The notes: a model not told the origin generated them from the sequence alone. DNA of 64,000 bases from Shewanella psychrophila (GCF_002005305.1 NZ_CP014782.1:2976001-3040000); one strand, 5' to 3'. Shown: positions 33,098-42,690, counted from the first letter of the stretch. Translations and numbers: made by a program.

Positions 33098-33827
33098 AGA
33101 TACCGGTCCTTTTCAGCCATACCGGATTGACATAATCCATGCTAGCATCAGGTGAAACACCTTTAACATTTCTCACCTCGGTACCGCTATAATTTTTCCG
33201 CTTTAACACTATGCTGGTCACTCTCTGATTATGAGTAAGTGACACAAAAACATCATCCCATAATATGCTGTCGCAAAGCTCAAGTTGCTTTATAAAAAAA
33301 CTTGATCGTTTTTCAGTATCAGCTATAGCTTCCCCTTCATTAAGTACTGGGTAATAAGAAACTACACCTGACGATGTAATAATTTCACGCTTATTCAAGT
33401 ACTTTATTGATTCTGAAGGATCGAAAATTGAATGAACGAAGATAATCAATAACAAGATCTGTGCGATTAAAAGTCCGTACTTCTGCTTAGTCATACCCAC
33501 TAAGGGGCCAGAGAGAGTATGATTTATAGAAGCCTTCATTCTAGTATGCAGAATGAAACCCTGATCATCTATCGTCTCTAACAAAGGAGCAGATTGCTCG
33601 CCCAAAAAAAATCTGAGTCTATCGATCGCTTCTTGTAATTTAACCGGTGTTCTCTGCTCTTCTGGTAGTTGCTGTAAAAGCTGCTCCTTTGATAACACCT
33701 GCTCCCTGAAACGTACTAATAGTTCGAGTACGGCAAACTCCACCGAAGGCATCTTCCAGCTAGTATCATTTATCTGATTTGATAGTGTGGTTCGCTTCAT
33801 ATCAAACCAACAGCAACCAATTTGCAT
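33090..33827 (-). CDS. ToxR/CadC-like membrane-anchored winged-helix regulator
   Basis: A 245-residue protein. Residues 8-95 fit an OmpR/ToxR-type winged helix: the hydrophobic VEFAVLELLVRFREQVLSKEQLLQQL segment and a recognition-helix-like VKLQEAIDRLRFFLG, then the wing IDDQGFIL. One membrane helix (about 117-135) follows and a periplasmic domain of about 110 residues. This layout means it binds DNA from the membrane and senses through the periplasm, as ToxR, TcpP and CadC do. The DNA-binding domain lacks some of the usual Trp and Arg residues, so the match is to the fold pattern. It overlaps its presumed partner by 8 bp. Confidence 0.7.
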   Translation of the reverse strand: MQIGCCWFDMKRTTLSNQINDTSWKMPSVEFAVLELLVRFREQVLSKEQLLQQLPEEQRTPVKLQEAIDRLRFFLGEQSAPLLETIDDQGFILHTRMKASINHTLSGPLVGMTKQKYGLLIAQILLLIIFVHSIFDPSESIKYLNKREIITSSGVVSYYPVLNEGEAIADTEKRSSFFIKQLELCDSILWDDVFVSLTHNQRVTSIVLKRKNYSGTEVRNVKGVSPDASMDYVNPVWLKRTGICG

Positions 33828-34045
33828 AGTTAGCGGCTCAATTTATCTTATGGTCAAACATTGTATCTATTCCCATCACTGGAGTCAGCGATCGAAATTA
33901 CCTATCTACAACCAATGAAAGGAAACGTGATTAAGTGCACATAAGCGATTGATAATATTAAACAAGAATTAATACAAATTAGCACGGATGTAAACTTATG
34001 GTTAATAATGAGGTCTATTGAGGAAATTGAGGAAGTTGAATTAAC

Positions 34046-34064
34046 AAGCGCCATGATGACGCTT
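34046..34064 (-). terminator. Weak terminator-like hairpin after the DUF481 gene
   Basis: AAGCGCCAT and ATGACGCTT pair with one mismatch immediately past the stop at 34082. There is no clear T-run, so confidence is low. Confidence 0.35.
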
Positions 34065-34081
34065 ATTACTTTCAAATACGA

Positions 34082-34822
34082 TTAGAATGCGTAAAGCAAG
34101 GTCATATTCGTTTCTGTATCTGTGCTTTCTTTGTCATCGAGAGGCGAATCGTTGTAACGCACAATAACGGCAAATTTCATTGCTAAAGCACCAATAATAT
34201 TTGCGGTAATTGAGGTTTCAGATCGACCTTCGAAACTTTCGCCATAATCTGCAACAAACATCTGCTTAAACTTAGAACTCTCGGTGATCTCAGTTTCAAA
34301 GTTCATCACACCGTGAGCAACCCAGCTATCTTCGGTGTCATAACCAGCTTCTGCAGCACTCTCACTGTCTAAACGCTTATACTTATAACCTGGACCGACT
34401 TCAACATTAAACAGAGTCTTACCATCATCGACAAACTTATGACCGTAACCAGAAGATACTGTCGAGGTAGAATCGAAACCAGTGAAAGGATCGATTTCAT
34501 GGTTTCCGTTCACAAATATATAGCTTGTGTCGGTTAACTGATAGTTACCTTGGATTAGACCAAAATAGCGCTTACCCGTTACAGCACCAGTGTCCTCAGT
34601 GTACAAGGCCTCTAACAGGTACTGATTTTCCCAGTTACCCAGCTCGTGCTTAATATCTAAGCGTCCCTTGAGTGAAGTCGTTTCAGTATTACCTGTGGTC
34701 AAGGTCGCGCCTAGTTCAGCCTCACCAGCCAAGGTTTTATCACCTTCGACAAAGTCAGCACCGGCTTGTGCAGCGAAAGGCGCCGCCATTAAAATAGCAG
34801 ACGCTATCAGCATTTTTTTCAT
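34082..34822 (-). CDS. DUF481 (YdiY-type) outer membrane beta-barrel protein
   Basis: A 246-residue exported protein. Residues 1-20 form a signal peptide (KKMLIASAILMAAPFAAQA). The mature part is made of alternating amphipathic strands, for example GEAELGATLTTGNTETTSLKGRLDIKHE, which is the DUF481 family opening, and ends in Phe, as outer-membrane barrels do. I chose the ATG at 34822 because AGGAG lies upstream at good spacing; the longer frame to 34999 is unlikely. Function is not established; family members are often induced by salt or alkaline stress. It is a single-gene unit. Confidence 0.9.
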   Translation of the reverse strand: MKKMLIASAILMAAPFAAQAGADFVEGDKTLAGEAELGATLTTGNTETTSLKGRLDIKHELGNWENQYLLEALYTEDTGAVTGKRYFGLIQGNYQLTDTSYIFVNGNHEIDPFTGFDSTSTVSSGYGHKFVDDGKTLFNVEVGPGYKYKRLDSESAAEAGYDTEDSWVAHGVMNFETEITESSKFKQMFVADYGESFEGRSETSITANIIGALAMKFAVIVRYNDSPLDDKESTDTETNMTLLYAF

Positions 34823-34989
34823 TTTTATACTACTCCTAAAGATCATATCCCTTAAAATCGGCGCAATATTAACACTCACAAAACAGAATTGAAAATCGTG
34901 ATACATATTAATTAATTTAGGAAGAGGGCCTAAAACCTGAGCACCTCCTCTATTTCTTATGTTTCTATAGGTAAAGACCAGATACAAAA

Positions 34990-35010
34990 ATGCCCGCAAG
35001 TAGCGGGCAT
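34990..35010 (-). terminator. fba terminator
   Basis: Stem ATGCCCGC/GCGGGCAT with a 5-nt loop and T residues on the minus strand, 26 bp past the fba stop. Confidence 0.85.
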
Positions 35011-35035
35011 TTTCACATTATATCTAAACTAGCGG

Positions 35036-36100
35036 TTACTTAATCTGTGGATCTAACTCACCAGATTGGTACGCCTTATACATGGCTTGCAGCGACTTAG
35101 GTTTGATCTTAGAACCCATGCCCGCACTGCCGAAAGCTTCGTAACGCGTAGTACAGATATCAGCCATGGCTTCCATGGATGCCTTAAGGAATTTACGAGG
35201 ATCAAATTCGCTTGGATTCTCGGCCAGAAACTTACGCACCGCCCCCGTAGATGCTAAACGAAGATCCGTATCGATATTGACCTTACGCACACCGTGCTTA
35301 ATACCTTCGACGATCTCTTCTAATGGCACGCCATAAGTTTCCGGGATATCTCCGCCGTACTGGTTAATGATCTTGAGCCATTCCTGAGGCACAGATGAAG
35401 AACCATGCATCACTAAGTGAGTGTTAGGAATACGGGCGTGAATTTCCTTGATACGGTCGATACGCAGCACTTCACCAGTAGGCTTGCGGCTAAACTTATA
35501 CGCACCATGGCTAGTACCAATGGCGATAGCTAATGCATCGACATGGGTGTCAGATACGAAACGCGCCGCTTCTTCCGGCGTGGTCAACATCTGATCCATA
35601 GTCAATATGCCCGCAGCACCGATACCATCTTCTTCACCGGCTTCACCTGTCTCCAGGCTACCCAGACAACCAATCTCACCTTCTACAGACACACCACAAG
35701 CGTGTGCGAAAGCTACAGTCTTACGAGTTACATCTACATTGTAATCGTATGATGCCGGTGTCTTACCATCGGCCATCAAAGAACCGTCCATCATCACTGA
35801 TGACATACCCAGCTGAATAGAGCGCTGACAGATATCAGGATCGGTACCGTGATCTTGGTGAATACACACAGGGATATCAGGATACTGCTCAAGAGCGGCA
35901 GCCATCAGATACTTAAGAAACTGAGGACGGGCATACTTACGTGCGCCAGCCGATGCCTGAACGATCACAGGACTGTCTGTCGCTTCGGCAGCTTGCATAA
36001 TTGCGCGCATCTGCTCAAGGTTGTTTACATTGAACGCTGGTACGCCATAGTTATGTTCTGCAGCATGATCAAGCATTTGTCGTAGGGAAATTAAAGCCAT
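35036..36100 (-). CDS. fba: Fructose-bisphosphate aldolase, class II (Calvin-cycle-type subfamily)
   Basis: A 354-residue zinc-dependent aldolase that splits fructose-1,6-bisphosphate into glyceraldehyde-3-phosphate and dihydroxyacetone phosphate in glycolysis and does the reverse in gluconeogenesis. Zinc ligands are seen in IHQDHG, in AIGTSHGAYK and in VMHGSSSVP; the phosphate loop region NIDTDLRLA is intact. The opening ALISLRQMLDHAAEHNYGVPAFNVNN places it in the type found in Shewanella and autotrophs (CbbA-like) rather than the E. coli FbaA type. GGAG precedes the ATG. It follows pgk and epd in the same direction. Confidence 0.95.
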   Translation of the reverse strand: MALISLRQMLDHAAEHNYGVPAFNVNNLEQMRAIMQAAEATDSPVIVQASAGARKYARPQFLKYLMAAALEQYPDIPVCIHQDHGTDPDICQRSIQLGMSSVMMDGSLMADGKTPASYDYNVDVTRKTVAFAHACGVSVEGEIGCLGSLETGEAGEEDGIGAAGILTMDQMLTTPEEAARFVSDTHVDALAIAIGTSHGAYKFSRKPTGEVLRIDRIKEIHARIPNTHLVMHGSSSVPQEWLKIINQYGGDIPETYGVPLEEIVEGIKHGVRKVNIDTDLRLASTGAVRKFLAENPSEFDPRKFLKASMEAMADICTTRYEAFGSAGMGSKIKPKSLQAMYKAYQSGELDPQIK

Positions 36101-36268
36101 TTTTTACTCCAATAATAGGGTGAGATCAGCACTTAAGTTTTACATTTAAATGTTAAAGACACCGAGGTCACTATCGTTTGGATTGATTTTTATATGCCTT
36201 GGTCAAACACAATACTCAGACCTAAATCTTAGTATCTAGCTTAACCAAAGCACGGTTTCTTTTTATCG

Positions 36269-36320
36269 CTGATTTAGAGGTTATTTATAATTTTAACAGC
36301 GCTATTTATCTCTAAATCAG
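36269..36320. other. Long-loop inverted repeat between pgk and fba
   Basis: CTGATTTAGAG (36269-36279) and CTCTAAATCAG (36310-36320) are perfect complements with 30 nt between them. It lies just past the pgk stop. It may be an attenuating or processing hairpin in the pgk-fba transcript. No T-run follows, so a terminator is less likely. Confidence 0.45.
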
Positions 36321-36330
36321 TCTATGTTTG

Positions 36331-37506
36331 TTATTTTCCGCGAGATTCTAACATAGCTACGGCCGGAAGTTCTTTTCCTTCGAGAAATTCGAGGAAAGCA
36401 CCGCCACCAGTAGAGATATACGAGATCTTGTCGGCAATATCATATTTATCCACCGCCGCTAAGGTATCACCGCCACCAGCGATAGAGAACGCCTTAGACT
36501 CTGCAATTGCTAGGGCGATACGCTTAGTACCTTCACCGAACTGATCGAACTCGAATACGCCGACCGGACCGTTCCAAACTATGGTGCCGGCATTTTCGAT
36601 AATTTTTGCTAAGGCTCTTGCACTGCCGGGACCAATATCGAAAATCATATCGTCCTTGGTCACTTCACTCACATCTTTAAGTGTCGCGCTTGCAGTAGGG
36701 CTAAATTCACCGGCAACCACCACATCGGTCGGCACAGGAATATCACCACCTCGACTCTGAGCATTAGCAACCAGACGCTTAGACTCATCGATGAGATCTG
36801 CCTCATACAGAGACTTGCCCACTTCATGACCAGCTGCGGCGATAAAGGTATTGGCGATCCCCCCGCCGACCACTAGTTGATCAACGATGCCAGAAAGGCT
36901 TTCTAATACCGTAAGCTTAGTGGAAACTTTAGAACCACCCACGATCGCTACGAAAGGACGAGCTGGATTATCCAGAGCCTTACCTAATGCGGCAAGTTCA
37001 TTGGCAAGCAGAGGACCCGCACAAGCTATAGGTGCATGCATACCCACACCGTGAGTCGAAGCTTGAGCTCTGTGTGCGGTGCCGAAAGCATCCATCACAT
37101 AGACATCACAAAGACTCGCGAGCTTCTTGGCTAGAGATTCATCATTTTTCTTCTCGCCGACATTGAAACGAACGTTTTCAAACACAACCACTTCGCCGAC
37201 ATTTGCTTCGACACCATCGAGGTAATCATTAGCCAGGCGCACAGGACAATCCAATGCCTTAGTCAGATAATCGACTACAGGCTTGAGAGAGAATTCACTG
37301 TTGAATTCGCCTTCCGTAGGACGGCCCAGATGAGACATCACCATCACGGCAGCACCTTTCTCCAGTGCAAGCTTAATCGTTGGCAATGCGGCTCTAAGAC
37401 GTGCATCACTAGTGACAACACCGGCACTCACAGGTACGTTTAGATCTTCACGAATAAGCACACGCTTACCTTGTAAATCCAACGCTGACATATTAATAAT
37501 CGCCAT
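36331..37506 (-). CDS. pgk: Phosphoglycerate kinase
   Basis: A 391-residue glycolytic enzyme that makes ATP from 1,3-bisphosphoglycerate and ADP. Family motifs are intact: KRVLIREDLNVPV, SHLGRPTEG, FENVRFN, GGSKVSTKL, and near the C-terminus the nucleotide-binding SIAGGGDTLAAVDKY and STGGGAFLEFLEGK. AAGGAAA precedes the ATG at good spacing. It lies between epd and fba on the same strand, the usual arrangement in this group. Gaps of 181 bp to epd (with a REP-like element) and 230 bp to fba suggest that processing or extra promoters are possible. Confidence 0.97.
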   Translation of the reverse strand: MAIINMSALDLQGKRVLIREDLNVPVSAGVVTSDARLRAALPTIKLALEKGAAVMVMSHLGRPTEGEFNSEFSLKPVVDYLTKALDCPVRLANDYLDGVEANVGEVVVFENVRFNVGEKKNDESLAKKLASLCDVYVMDAFGTAHRAQASTHGVGMHAPIACAGPLLANELAALGKALDNPARPFVAIVGGSKVSTKLTVLESLSGIVDQLVVGGGIANTFIAAAGHEVGKSLYEADLIDESKRLVANAQSRGGDIPVPTDVVVAGEFSPTASATLKDVSEVTKDDMIFDIGPGSARALAKIIENAGTIVWNGPVGVFEFDQFGEGTKRIALAIAESKAFSIAGGGDTLAAVDKYDIADKISYISTGGGAFLEFLEGKELPAVAMLESRGK

Positions 37507-37619
37507 TTACGTTTCCTTAAAGATTAAAAGTTAAAAGTTAAAAATAAAAATAAAATTTACGAATCAAAATTTGTCACTCTGACCGCTGGGACAGGACACC
37601 AAGCCATCAGAAAAATATA

Positions 37620-37684
37620 TGTAGGAGGGGCTTTAGCCCCGAGGTTCCTAGGTTAACCCTCTCCCGGCTAAAGCTGGTCCTACA
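37620..37684. repeat. REP-like palindromic element, second copy
   Basis: A 65-bp imperfect palindrome: TGTAGGAGGGGCTTTAGCCC at one end, GGCTAAAGCTGGTCCTACA at the other. It matches the copy at 22602-22667. It lies just 3 bp past the epd stop codon, within the epd-pgk gap, where it could stabilise or end the upstream mRNA. Confidence 0.8.
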
Positions 37685-37687
37685 GCC

Positions 37688-38710
37688 TTACACTCTTTTC
37701 GCCTTAATCATTTCTAAACTGGTATCTAACATACGGTTGGCAAATCCCCACTCGTTATCACACCAAAGTAGTAACTTAACTAAGTGACCAGCACTCACAC
37801 GGGTCTGAGTGCCATCGACTATGCTGGATCTGGGATCGTGATTAAAATCACAAGATACTAGCGGCTCATTAGTATAGCCTAGAATACCTTTGTAGAGGCC
37901 CTTTGCCGAATCACGAAGCACCTGATTTACATGATCAATATCGACTCTTGATGCTAAAGTTACCGACACATCTATGGCGGTGACATTAATCGTCGGAACC
38001 CGCACAGAAATAGCTTCAAACTTGTCTTTCATTTGGGGCAAAATTCGCTCTATGCCTCTAGCCAGCTTAGTGTCCACGGGAATGATCGATTGACCCGCGG
38101 CTCGTGTACGACGCAGATCGTCATGATAGGCATCGATCACTTGTTGATCGTTCATCGCCGAATGTATGGTGGTGATTGCGCCGCTCTTTACACTAAAGTG
38201 TTTATCTAACACTTCTATGACGGGAACAATACAGTTTGTGGTACAGGATGCATTGGACACAACAGTGTGCTCAGCCTGTAATAGTTCATGATTTACCCCA
38301 TAGACGATTGTCGCATCCACATCACTGGATGAAGGATGGCTGATGAGTACCTGCTTAGCCCCCGCATGGATGTGAGCCTCACAGCTGGTTCTATCGGATA
38401 GCACGCCGGTGGCCTCATAGACTATATCTATATCCAGCTCAGCCCAGGGTAATTTGCTCGCATCACTTTCATGGAGCAGCTTGATGACATCATCACCGAC
38501 ATGCAGGTGATTTTCATCCACACTCAGTTCTACTTGAGACTGAAAGCGTCCATGAGTGGTGTCATATTTAGTGAGATGAAGAATTGCTTCGGGTTTAGCC
38601 AGCTCATTGATTGCTACGATCTGAATCTGATCACGCTTACCTGACTCATAAACGGCACGAAGAATTGAACGGCCGATGCGGCCATAACCATTGATTGCAA
38701 CTCTGATCAT
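37688..38710 (-). CDS. epd: Erythrose-4-phosphate dehydrogenase (GAPDH family)
   Basis: A 340-residue NAD-dependent dehydrogenase that oxidises erythrose-4-phosphate for pyridoxal phosphate synthesis. The Rossmann loop INGYGRIGRSILRA, the catalytic Cys in SNASCTTNC and the IHSAMNDQQVIDAYHDDLRRTRAA segment are intact. The last two fit Epd rather than GapA, as does its position upstream of pgk and fba. I chose the ATG at 38710, where the conserved MIRVAINGYG starts; the longer frame to 38773 adds 21 residues without support. GAPDH activity cannot be excluded from sequence. Confidence 0.93.
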   Translation of the reverse strand: MIRVAINGYGRIGRSILRAVYESGKRDQIQIVAINELAKPEAILHLTKYDTTHGRFQSQVELSVDENHLHVGDDVIKLLHESDASKLPWAELDIDIVYEATGVLSDRTSCEAHIHAGAKQVLISHPSSSDVDATIVYGVNHELLQAEHTVVSNASCTTNCIVPVIEVLDKHFSVKSGAITTIHSAMNDQQVIDAYHDDLRRTRAAGQSIIPVDTKLARGIERILPQMKDKFEAISVRVPTINVTAIDVSVTLASRVDIDHVNQVLRDSAKGLYKGILGYTNEPLVSCDFNHDPRSSIVDGTQTRVSAGHLVKLLLWCDNEWGFANRMLDTSLEMIKAKRV

Positions 38711-38996
38711 TAAGCGCTTATACCCTATAGAAAAATATTGGAATCGACATCTGTAGCTCAACAAGCCTCCCACGGAGGTAAGTTAAAGCTGCAATTTCAA
38801 TTTGCTCATCTCAACATGTATGTGAAAAGACAATTTTAAAACTGGCATTTATCAAAGATCACTGACAGCATTTCAATGACCTCTGATAAATACCCTATCC
38901 CCTTATATAGACGAAACGTACTCTATCAGATGTAACAACGGCCTACCCCATTATTTGTAGCTTTAAATAAGCCACATGAGATAAGCCGTTAATAAG
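38711..38996. other. Intergenic region between tkt and epd
   Basis: About 290 bp between the tkt terminator and the epd start. It should hold the epd promoter. No gene or repeat element seen. Confidence 0.5.
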
Positions 38997-39022
38997 ATCA
39001 CCGAGCTAACACGCTCGGTGAT
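38997..39022 (-). terminator. tkt terminator
   Basis: Perfect 9-bp stem ATCACCGAG/CTCGGTGAT with an 8-nt loop, 20 bp past the tkt stop; moderately T-rich DNA follows on the minus strand. Confidence 0.75.
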
Positions 39023-39041
39023 GCACTGCTAAATGAACTAA

Positions 39042-41036
39042 TTAACCTAGCTCGTTCGCAGTAGCCACAACATTTTCAACCGTGAAGCCAAAATGCTTCA
39101 ACAAATCAGCACCTGGAGCCGACTCACCGAAGGTAGTCATGCCCACAACCGCGCCGCCGAATCCGACATACTTGTGCCAGAAATCGACATGAGCCGCTTC
39201 GATAGCAACACGCTTAGTCACAGACTTAGGCAATACAGACTCTCTATAAGCCGCATCTTGCTTATCAAACTCGTTGGTAGAAGGCATAGAAACCACACGT
39301 ACCTTCTTACCTTGCTCAGTAAGTGCAGCAGCCGAATCGACAGCTAACTGAACTTCAGAACCGGTAGCGATTAAGATCAAATCTGGTGTGCCAGCACAAT
39401 CGACTAAGGTGTAACCACCTTTAGCAACATTAGCCAGTTGCTCACCAGTACGAGCCTGAGCTTTAAGGCCCTGACGACTGAAGATCAGTGACGTAGGAGC
39501 ATCGCGACGCTGGATAGCAGATTTCCATGAAACCGCAGTTTCAGCAGCATCACATGGACGCCAAACAGTCATGTTTGGAGTCATACGCAGGTTAGCAAGT
39601 TGCTCTACAGGCTGGTGAGTCGGGCCATCTTCACCTTGACCAATTGAGTCATGAGTATAAACCCAAACGTTTTGGATCCCCATTAGCGCAGACATACGTA
39701 CCGCGTTACGAGCATATTCCATAAACATCATGAAAGTTGCACCATAGTTGATGAAACCACCGTGAAGTGATGCACCGTTCATGATACCGCTCATACCGAA
39801 TTCACGTACACCGTAATAAATGTAGTTACCGGCTGGATCGTCTTGAATACCTTTAGAACCAGACCAAAGCGTCAGGTTAGAACCTGCAAGGTCGGCAGAG
39901 CCACCTAACATTTCTGGTAAGATTGCACCGAATGCACCAATAGCATTTTGTGATGCTTTACGGCTGGCAATGCCTTCTGCTTTGTCTTGACACTCTTGAA
40001 TGAAGGCTTGAGCTTTCTCTTCAAAATCTGCAGGAAGATCGCCAGTAATCACGCGACGCTTATATTCTGCAGCAAGTTCAGGGAACGCAGCTTCATAGGC
40101 AGAAAACTTGTCATTCCAGCTTGACTCGTTAGTCGCGCCAGCGTCTTTAGCATCCCAACCAGCGTAAACATTTTCAGGGATCTCGAAAGCACCGTGCTCC
40201 CAACCCAAGAATTCACGGGTCGCTGCGATCTCGGCATCACCCAGTGGTGCGCCGTGGCAGTTATGAGTACCTGACTTGTTAGGAGAACCGAAGCCAATAA
40301 CGGTTTTACAGCAGATCATAGTCGGCTTGTCGGTAACAGACTTAGCTTCTTCGATAGCAGCGCGAATTGCATCGCTATCATGACCGTCTACACCAGCAAC
40401 CACATGCCAGCCGTAAGCCTCGAAACGCTTTGGCGTATCATCGGTAAACCAACCTTCGACGTGACCATCGATAGAGATGCCATTGTCATCCCAGAACATG
40501 ATGAGCTTGCCTAGGCCTAAGGTTCCCGCTAAAGAACAGGCTTCATGTGAGATGCCTTCCATCAAACAACCATCACCTAAGAAACAATAGGTGAAGTGAT
40601 CGACTATGTCGTGACCAGGTTGGTTGAACTGAGCCGCTAATGTCTTTTCAGCTATGGCCATACCTACGGCGTTACTGATACCAGCGCCTAGTGGACCAGT
40701 AGTAGTTTCAACACCTGGAGTGTAACCATATTCTGGGTGACCCGGTGTCTTAGAGTGCAGCTGACGGAAGTTCTTAAGCTCTTCGATAGGCAGTGCATAA
40801 CCTGTCAGATGAAGCAAAGAGTATATAAGCATAGACCCATGGCCGTTCGATAAGACGAAACGGTCACGATCAACCCACTCAGGGTTATTCGGGTTGTGCT
40901 TAAGGAAGTCATTCCAAAGCACTTCAGCGATATCCGCCATTCCCATTGGTGCACCAGGGTGACCAGAGTTGGCTTTTTGGACGGCATCCATACTTAATGC
41001 GCGGATAGCGTTTGCGAGTTCTTTACGAGATGACAT
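39042..41036 (-). CDS. tkt: Transketolase
   Basis: A 664-residue thiamine-diphosphate enzyme that moves two-carbon units between sugar phosphates in the pentose phosphate pathway, nearly the same length as E. coli TktA (663). The ThDP/Mg motif starts at GDGCLMEGISHEA (about residue 153), the conserved His-rich NSGHPGAPMGMA is at residues 23-34, and the second-domain GIMNGASLHGGFINYGATF and HDSIGQGEDGPTHQP segments are intact. GGAG precedes the ATG. It is upstream of epd-pgk-fba on the same strand, with a terminator between, and divergent from metK. Confidence 0.97.
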   Translation of the reverse strand: MSSRKELANAIRALSMDAVQKANSGHPGAPMGMADIAEVLWNDFLKHNPNNPEWVDRDRFVLSNGHGSMLIYSLLHLTGYALPIEELKNFRQLHSKTPGHPEYGYTPGVETTTGPLGAGISNAVGMAIAEKTLAAQFNQPGHDIVDHFTYCFLGDGCLMEGISHEACSLAGTLGLGKLIMFWDDNGISIDGHVEGWFTDDTPKRFEAYGWHVVAGVDGHDSDAIRAAIEEAKSVTDKPTMICCKTVIGFGSPNKSGTHNCHGAPLGDAEIAATREFLGWEHGAFEIPENVYAGWDAKDAGATNESSWNDKFSAYEAAFPELAAEYKRRVITGDLPADFEEKAQAFIQECQDKAEGIASRKASQNAIGAFGAILPEMLGGSADLAGSNLTLWSGSKGIQDDPAGNYIYYGVREFGMSGIMNGASLHGGFINYGATFMMFMEYARNAVRMSALMGIQNVWVYTHDSIGQGEDGPTHQPVEQLANLRMTPNMTVWRPCDAAETAVSWKSAIQRRDAPTSLIFSRQGLKAQARTGEQLANVAKGGYTLVDCAGTPDLILIATGSEVQLAVDSAAALTEQGKKVRVVSMPSTNEFDKQDAAYRESVLPKSVTKRVAIEAAHVDFWHKYVGFGGAVVGMTTFGESAPGADLLKHFGFTVENVVATANELG

Positions 41037-41409
41037 GCTCTCTCCTGCTTGGTTTTGAGGTCTAGATCATCGAGCGCTATATCAATCAGCACTTAAATTA
41101 GAAATCGATGCTCTACTGCAAATTTTGGAGACATATTTTCGCCCACATAACAGACGGACGCAAACGATAATTCACCAAATCACGATATTTCACTGCAAGA
41201 CATAGGGACTATCTTGTCTCTTATAAACACAGCATCAGTCAATCACTACCTTTACTTCATTTTTATCTGAAGAATATTCATCGAAATTAGTTATCCTATA
41301 AGGCTGATAACTAAGGTTTAATAACTAACATACAAATTTTCTTTACATATTCAATGTCACAATATGTACTAATAATTAGTGAACGGGGGTGATCGCCAAC
41401 TCATTTTGA
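41037..41409. other. Divergent tkt/metK control region
   Basis: About 370 bp with no gene. It should contain the tkt promoter on the minus strand; the metK operator begins at its right end (next entry). AT-rich from 41220 onward. No repeat element seen. Confidence 0.55.
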
Positions 41410-41441
41410 ATTAATATAGACGTCTAGATGTAGATACTTCT
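41410..41441 (+). promoter_or_regulatory. MetJ operator (tandem met boxes) upstream of metK
   Basis: The perfect met box AGACGTCT lies at 41418-41425, followed at once by AGATGTAG (41426-41433) and ATACTTCT (41434-41441), each close to the 8-bp consensus; ATTAATAT before them may be a weak fourth. Tandem 8-bp boxes are how MetJ with S-adenosylmethionine binds, so metK is very probably under feedback repression by its own product. Confidence 0.8.
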
Positions 41442-41477
41442 ACACATTCAAATTGTTCAATGACGAGATTTCCCACC

Positions 41478-42629
41478 ATGGCAAAGCACTTGTTTACTTC
41501 TGAGTCTGTATCAGAAGGTCATCCAGATAAAATCGCCGATCAGATTTCTGATGCGGTACTAGACGCAATCCTAGAGCAAGATCCTAAGGCTCGTGTCGCC
41601 TGTGAAACTTATGTAAAGACCGGCATGGTCATGGTCGGTGGTGAAGTCACGACTTCAGCTTGGGTCGATATCGAAGAGATCACCCGTAAAACAGTACGTG
41701 AAATTGGTTATATCAATTCAGATATGGGCTTTGATGCCGATTCTTGTGCTGTATTAAATGTTATAGGTAAACAGTCTCCAGACATTAACCAAGGTGTTGA
41801 CCGTGCCGACCCTAAAGAGCAAGGCGCTGGTGATCAAGGGCTAATGTTTGGTTATGCCAACAACGAGACTGACGTATTTATGCCTGCACCCATTACCTAT
41901 GCTCACGCTCTGGTAAAACGTCAATCAGAAATGCGTAAAGATGAGACCCTTCCATGGTTACGTCCTGATGCGAAGAGCCAAGTGACCTTCGCATACGAAG
42001 ACAACAAGATTGTTGGTATCGACGCCGTTGTTCTTTCAACTCAGCATTGCGACAGCGTAAATCAATCTGATCTGATTGAAGGTGTGATGGAAAGTATCAT
42101 CAAGCCAGTACTACCAGCTAAATGGTTATCTAAAGACACTAAATACTTTATCAATCCAACAGGCCGTTTTGTTATCGGTGGTCCTGTAGGTGATTGTGGC
42201 CTAACAGGTCGTAAAATCATTGTTGATACCTACGGCGGCATGGCACGTCACGGCGGCGGTGCTTTCTCAGGTAAAGATCCATCTAAGGTTGATCGCAGTG
42301 CAGCTTATGCCGCGCGTTATGTAGCAAAAAACATTGTTGCAGCAGGCCTTGCCGATCGCTGCGAGCTACAGGTTTCTTACGCCATTGGTGTTGCTGAGCC
42401 AACCTCTATCAGTATTGAAACGTTCGGAACCTGTAAGGTATCAGAAGAGCTGCTAATTGCTTTGGTACGTGAGCACTTCGACCTGCGACCTTATGGCCTA
42501 ACCGAGATGTTAGACTTGGCACGTCCAATCTATCAATCTACAGCGGCATACGGTCACTTCGGTCGTGATGAGTTCCCTTGGGAGCGTACAGATAAAGTTG
42601 AAGCACTAAAAGCTGGCGCTAAAATATAA
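41478..42629 (+). CDS. metK: S-adenosylmethionine synthetase
   Basis: A 383-residue enzyme that makes S-adenosylmethionine from methionine and ATP, the same size as E. coli MetK (384). Family motifs are intact: GHPDKIADQ (residues 14-22), the GAGDQGLMFGYA signature (about 117-128), and GGGAFSGKDPSKVDRSAAY (about 259-277). I chose the ATG at 41478 because the conserved MAKHLFTSESVSEGHPDK starts there; a 41460 ATG adds six residues. It is divergent from tkt, preceded by MetJ boxes and followed by a strong terminator. Confidence 0.98.
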   Translation: MAKHLFTSESVSEGHPDKIADQISDAVLDAILEQDPKARVACETYVKTGMVMVGGEVTTSAWVDIEEITRKTVREIGYINSDMGFDADSCAVLNVIGKQSPDINQGVDRADPKEQGAGDQGLMFGYANNETDVFMPAPITYAHALVKRQSEMRKDETLPWLRPDAKSQVTFAYEDNKIVGIDAVVLSTQHCDSVNQSDLIEGVMESIIKPVLPAKWLSKDTKYFINPTGRFVIGGPVGDCGLTGRKIIVDTYGGMARHGGGAFSGKDPSKVDRSAAYAARYVAKNIVAAGLADRCELQVSYAIGVAEPTSISIETFGTCKVSEELLIALVREHFDLRPYGLTEMLDLARPIYQSTAAYGHFGRDEFPWERTDKVEALKAGAKI

Positions 42630-42664
42630 ATTTGTTTAGCCCGTCTAACGACGTGTTAAACCAG

Positions 42665-42690
42665 AAAACCGCCTTCGGGCGGTTTTTTTA
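42665..42690 (+). terminator. metK terminator
   Basis: Stem AAAACCGCC/GGCGGTTTT with a TTCG tetraloop and a T-run. Confidence 0.92.

Noticed and set aside
41037..41477. SAM riboswitch upstream of metK
   Set aside because: No long structured leader was seen; tandem MetJ boxes explain control in this group.
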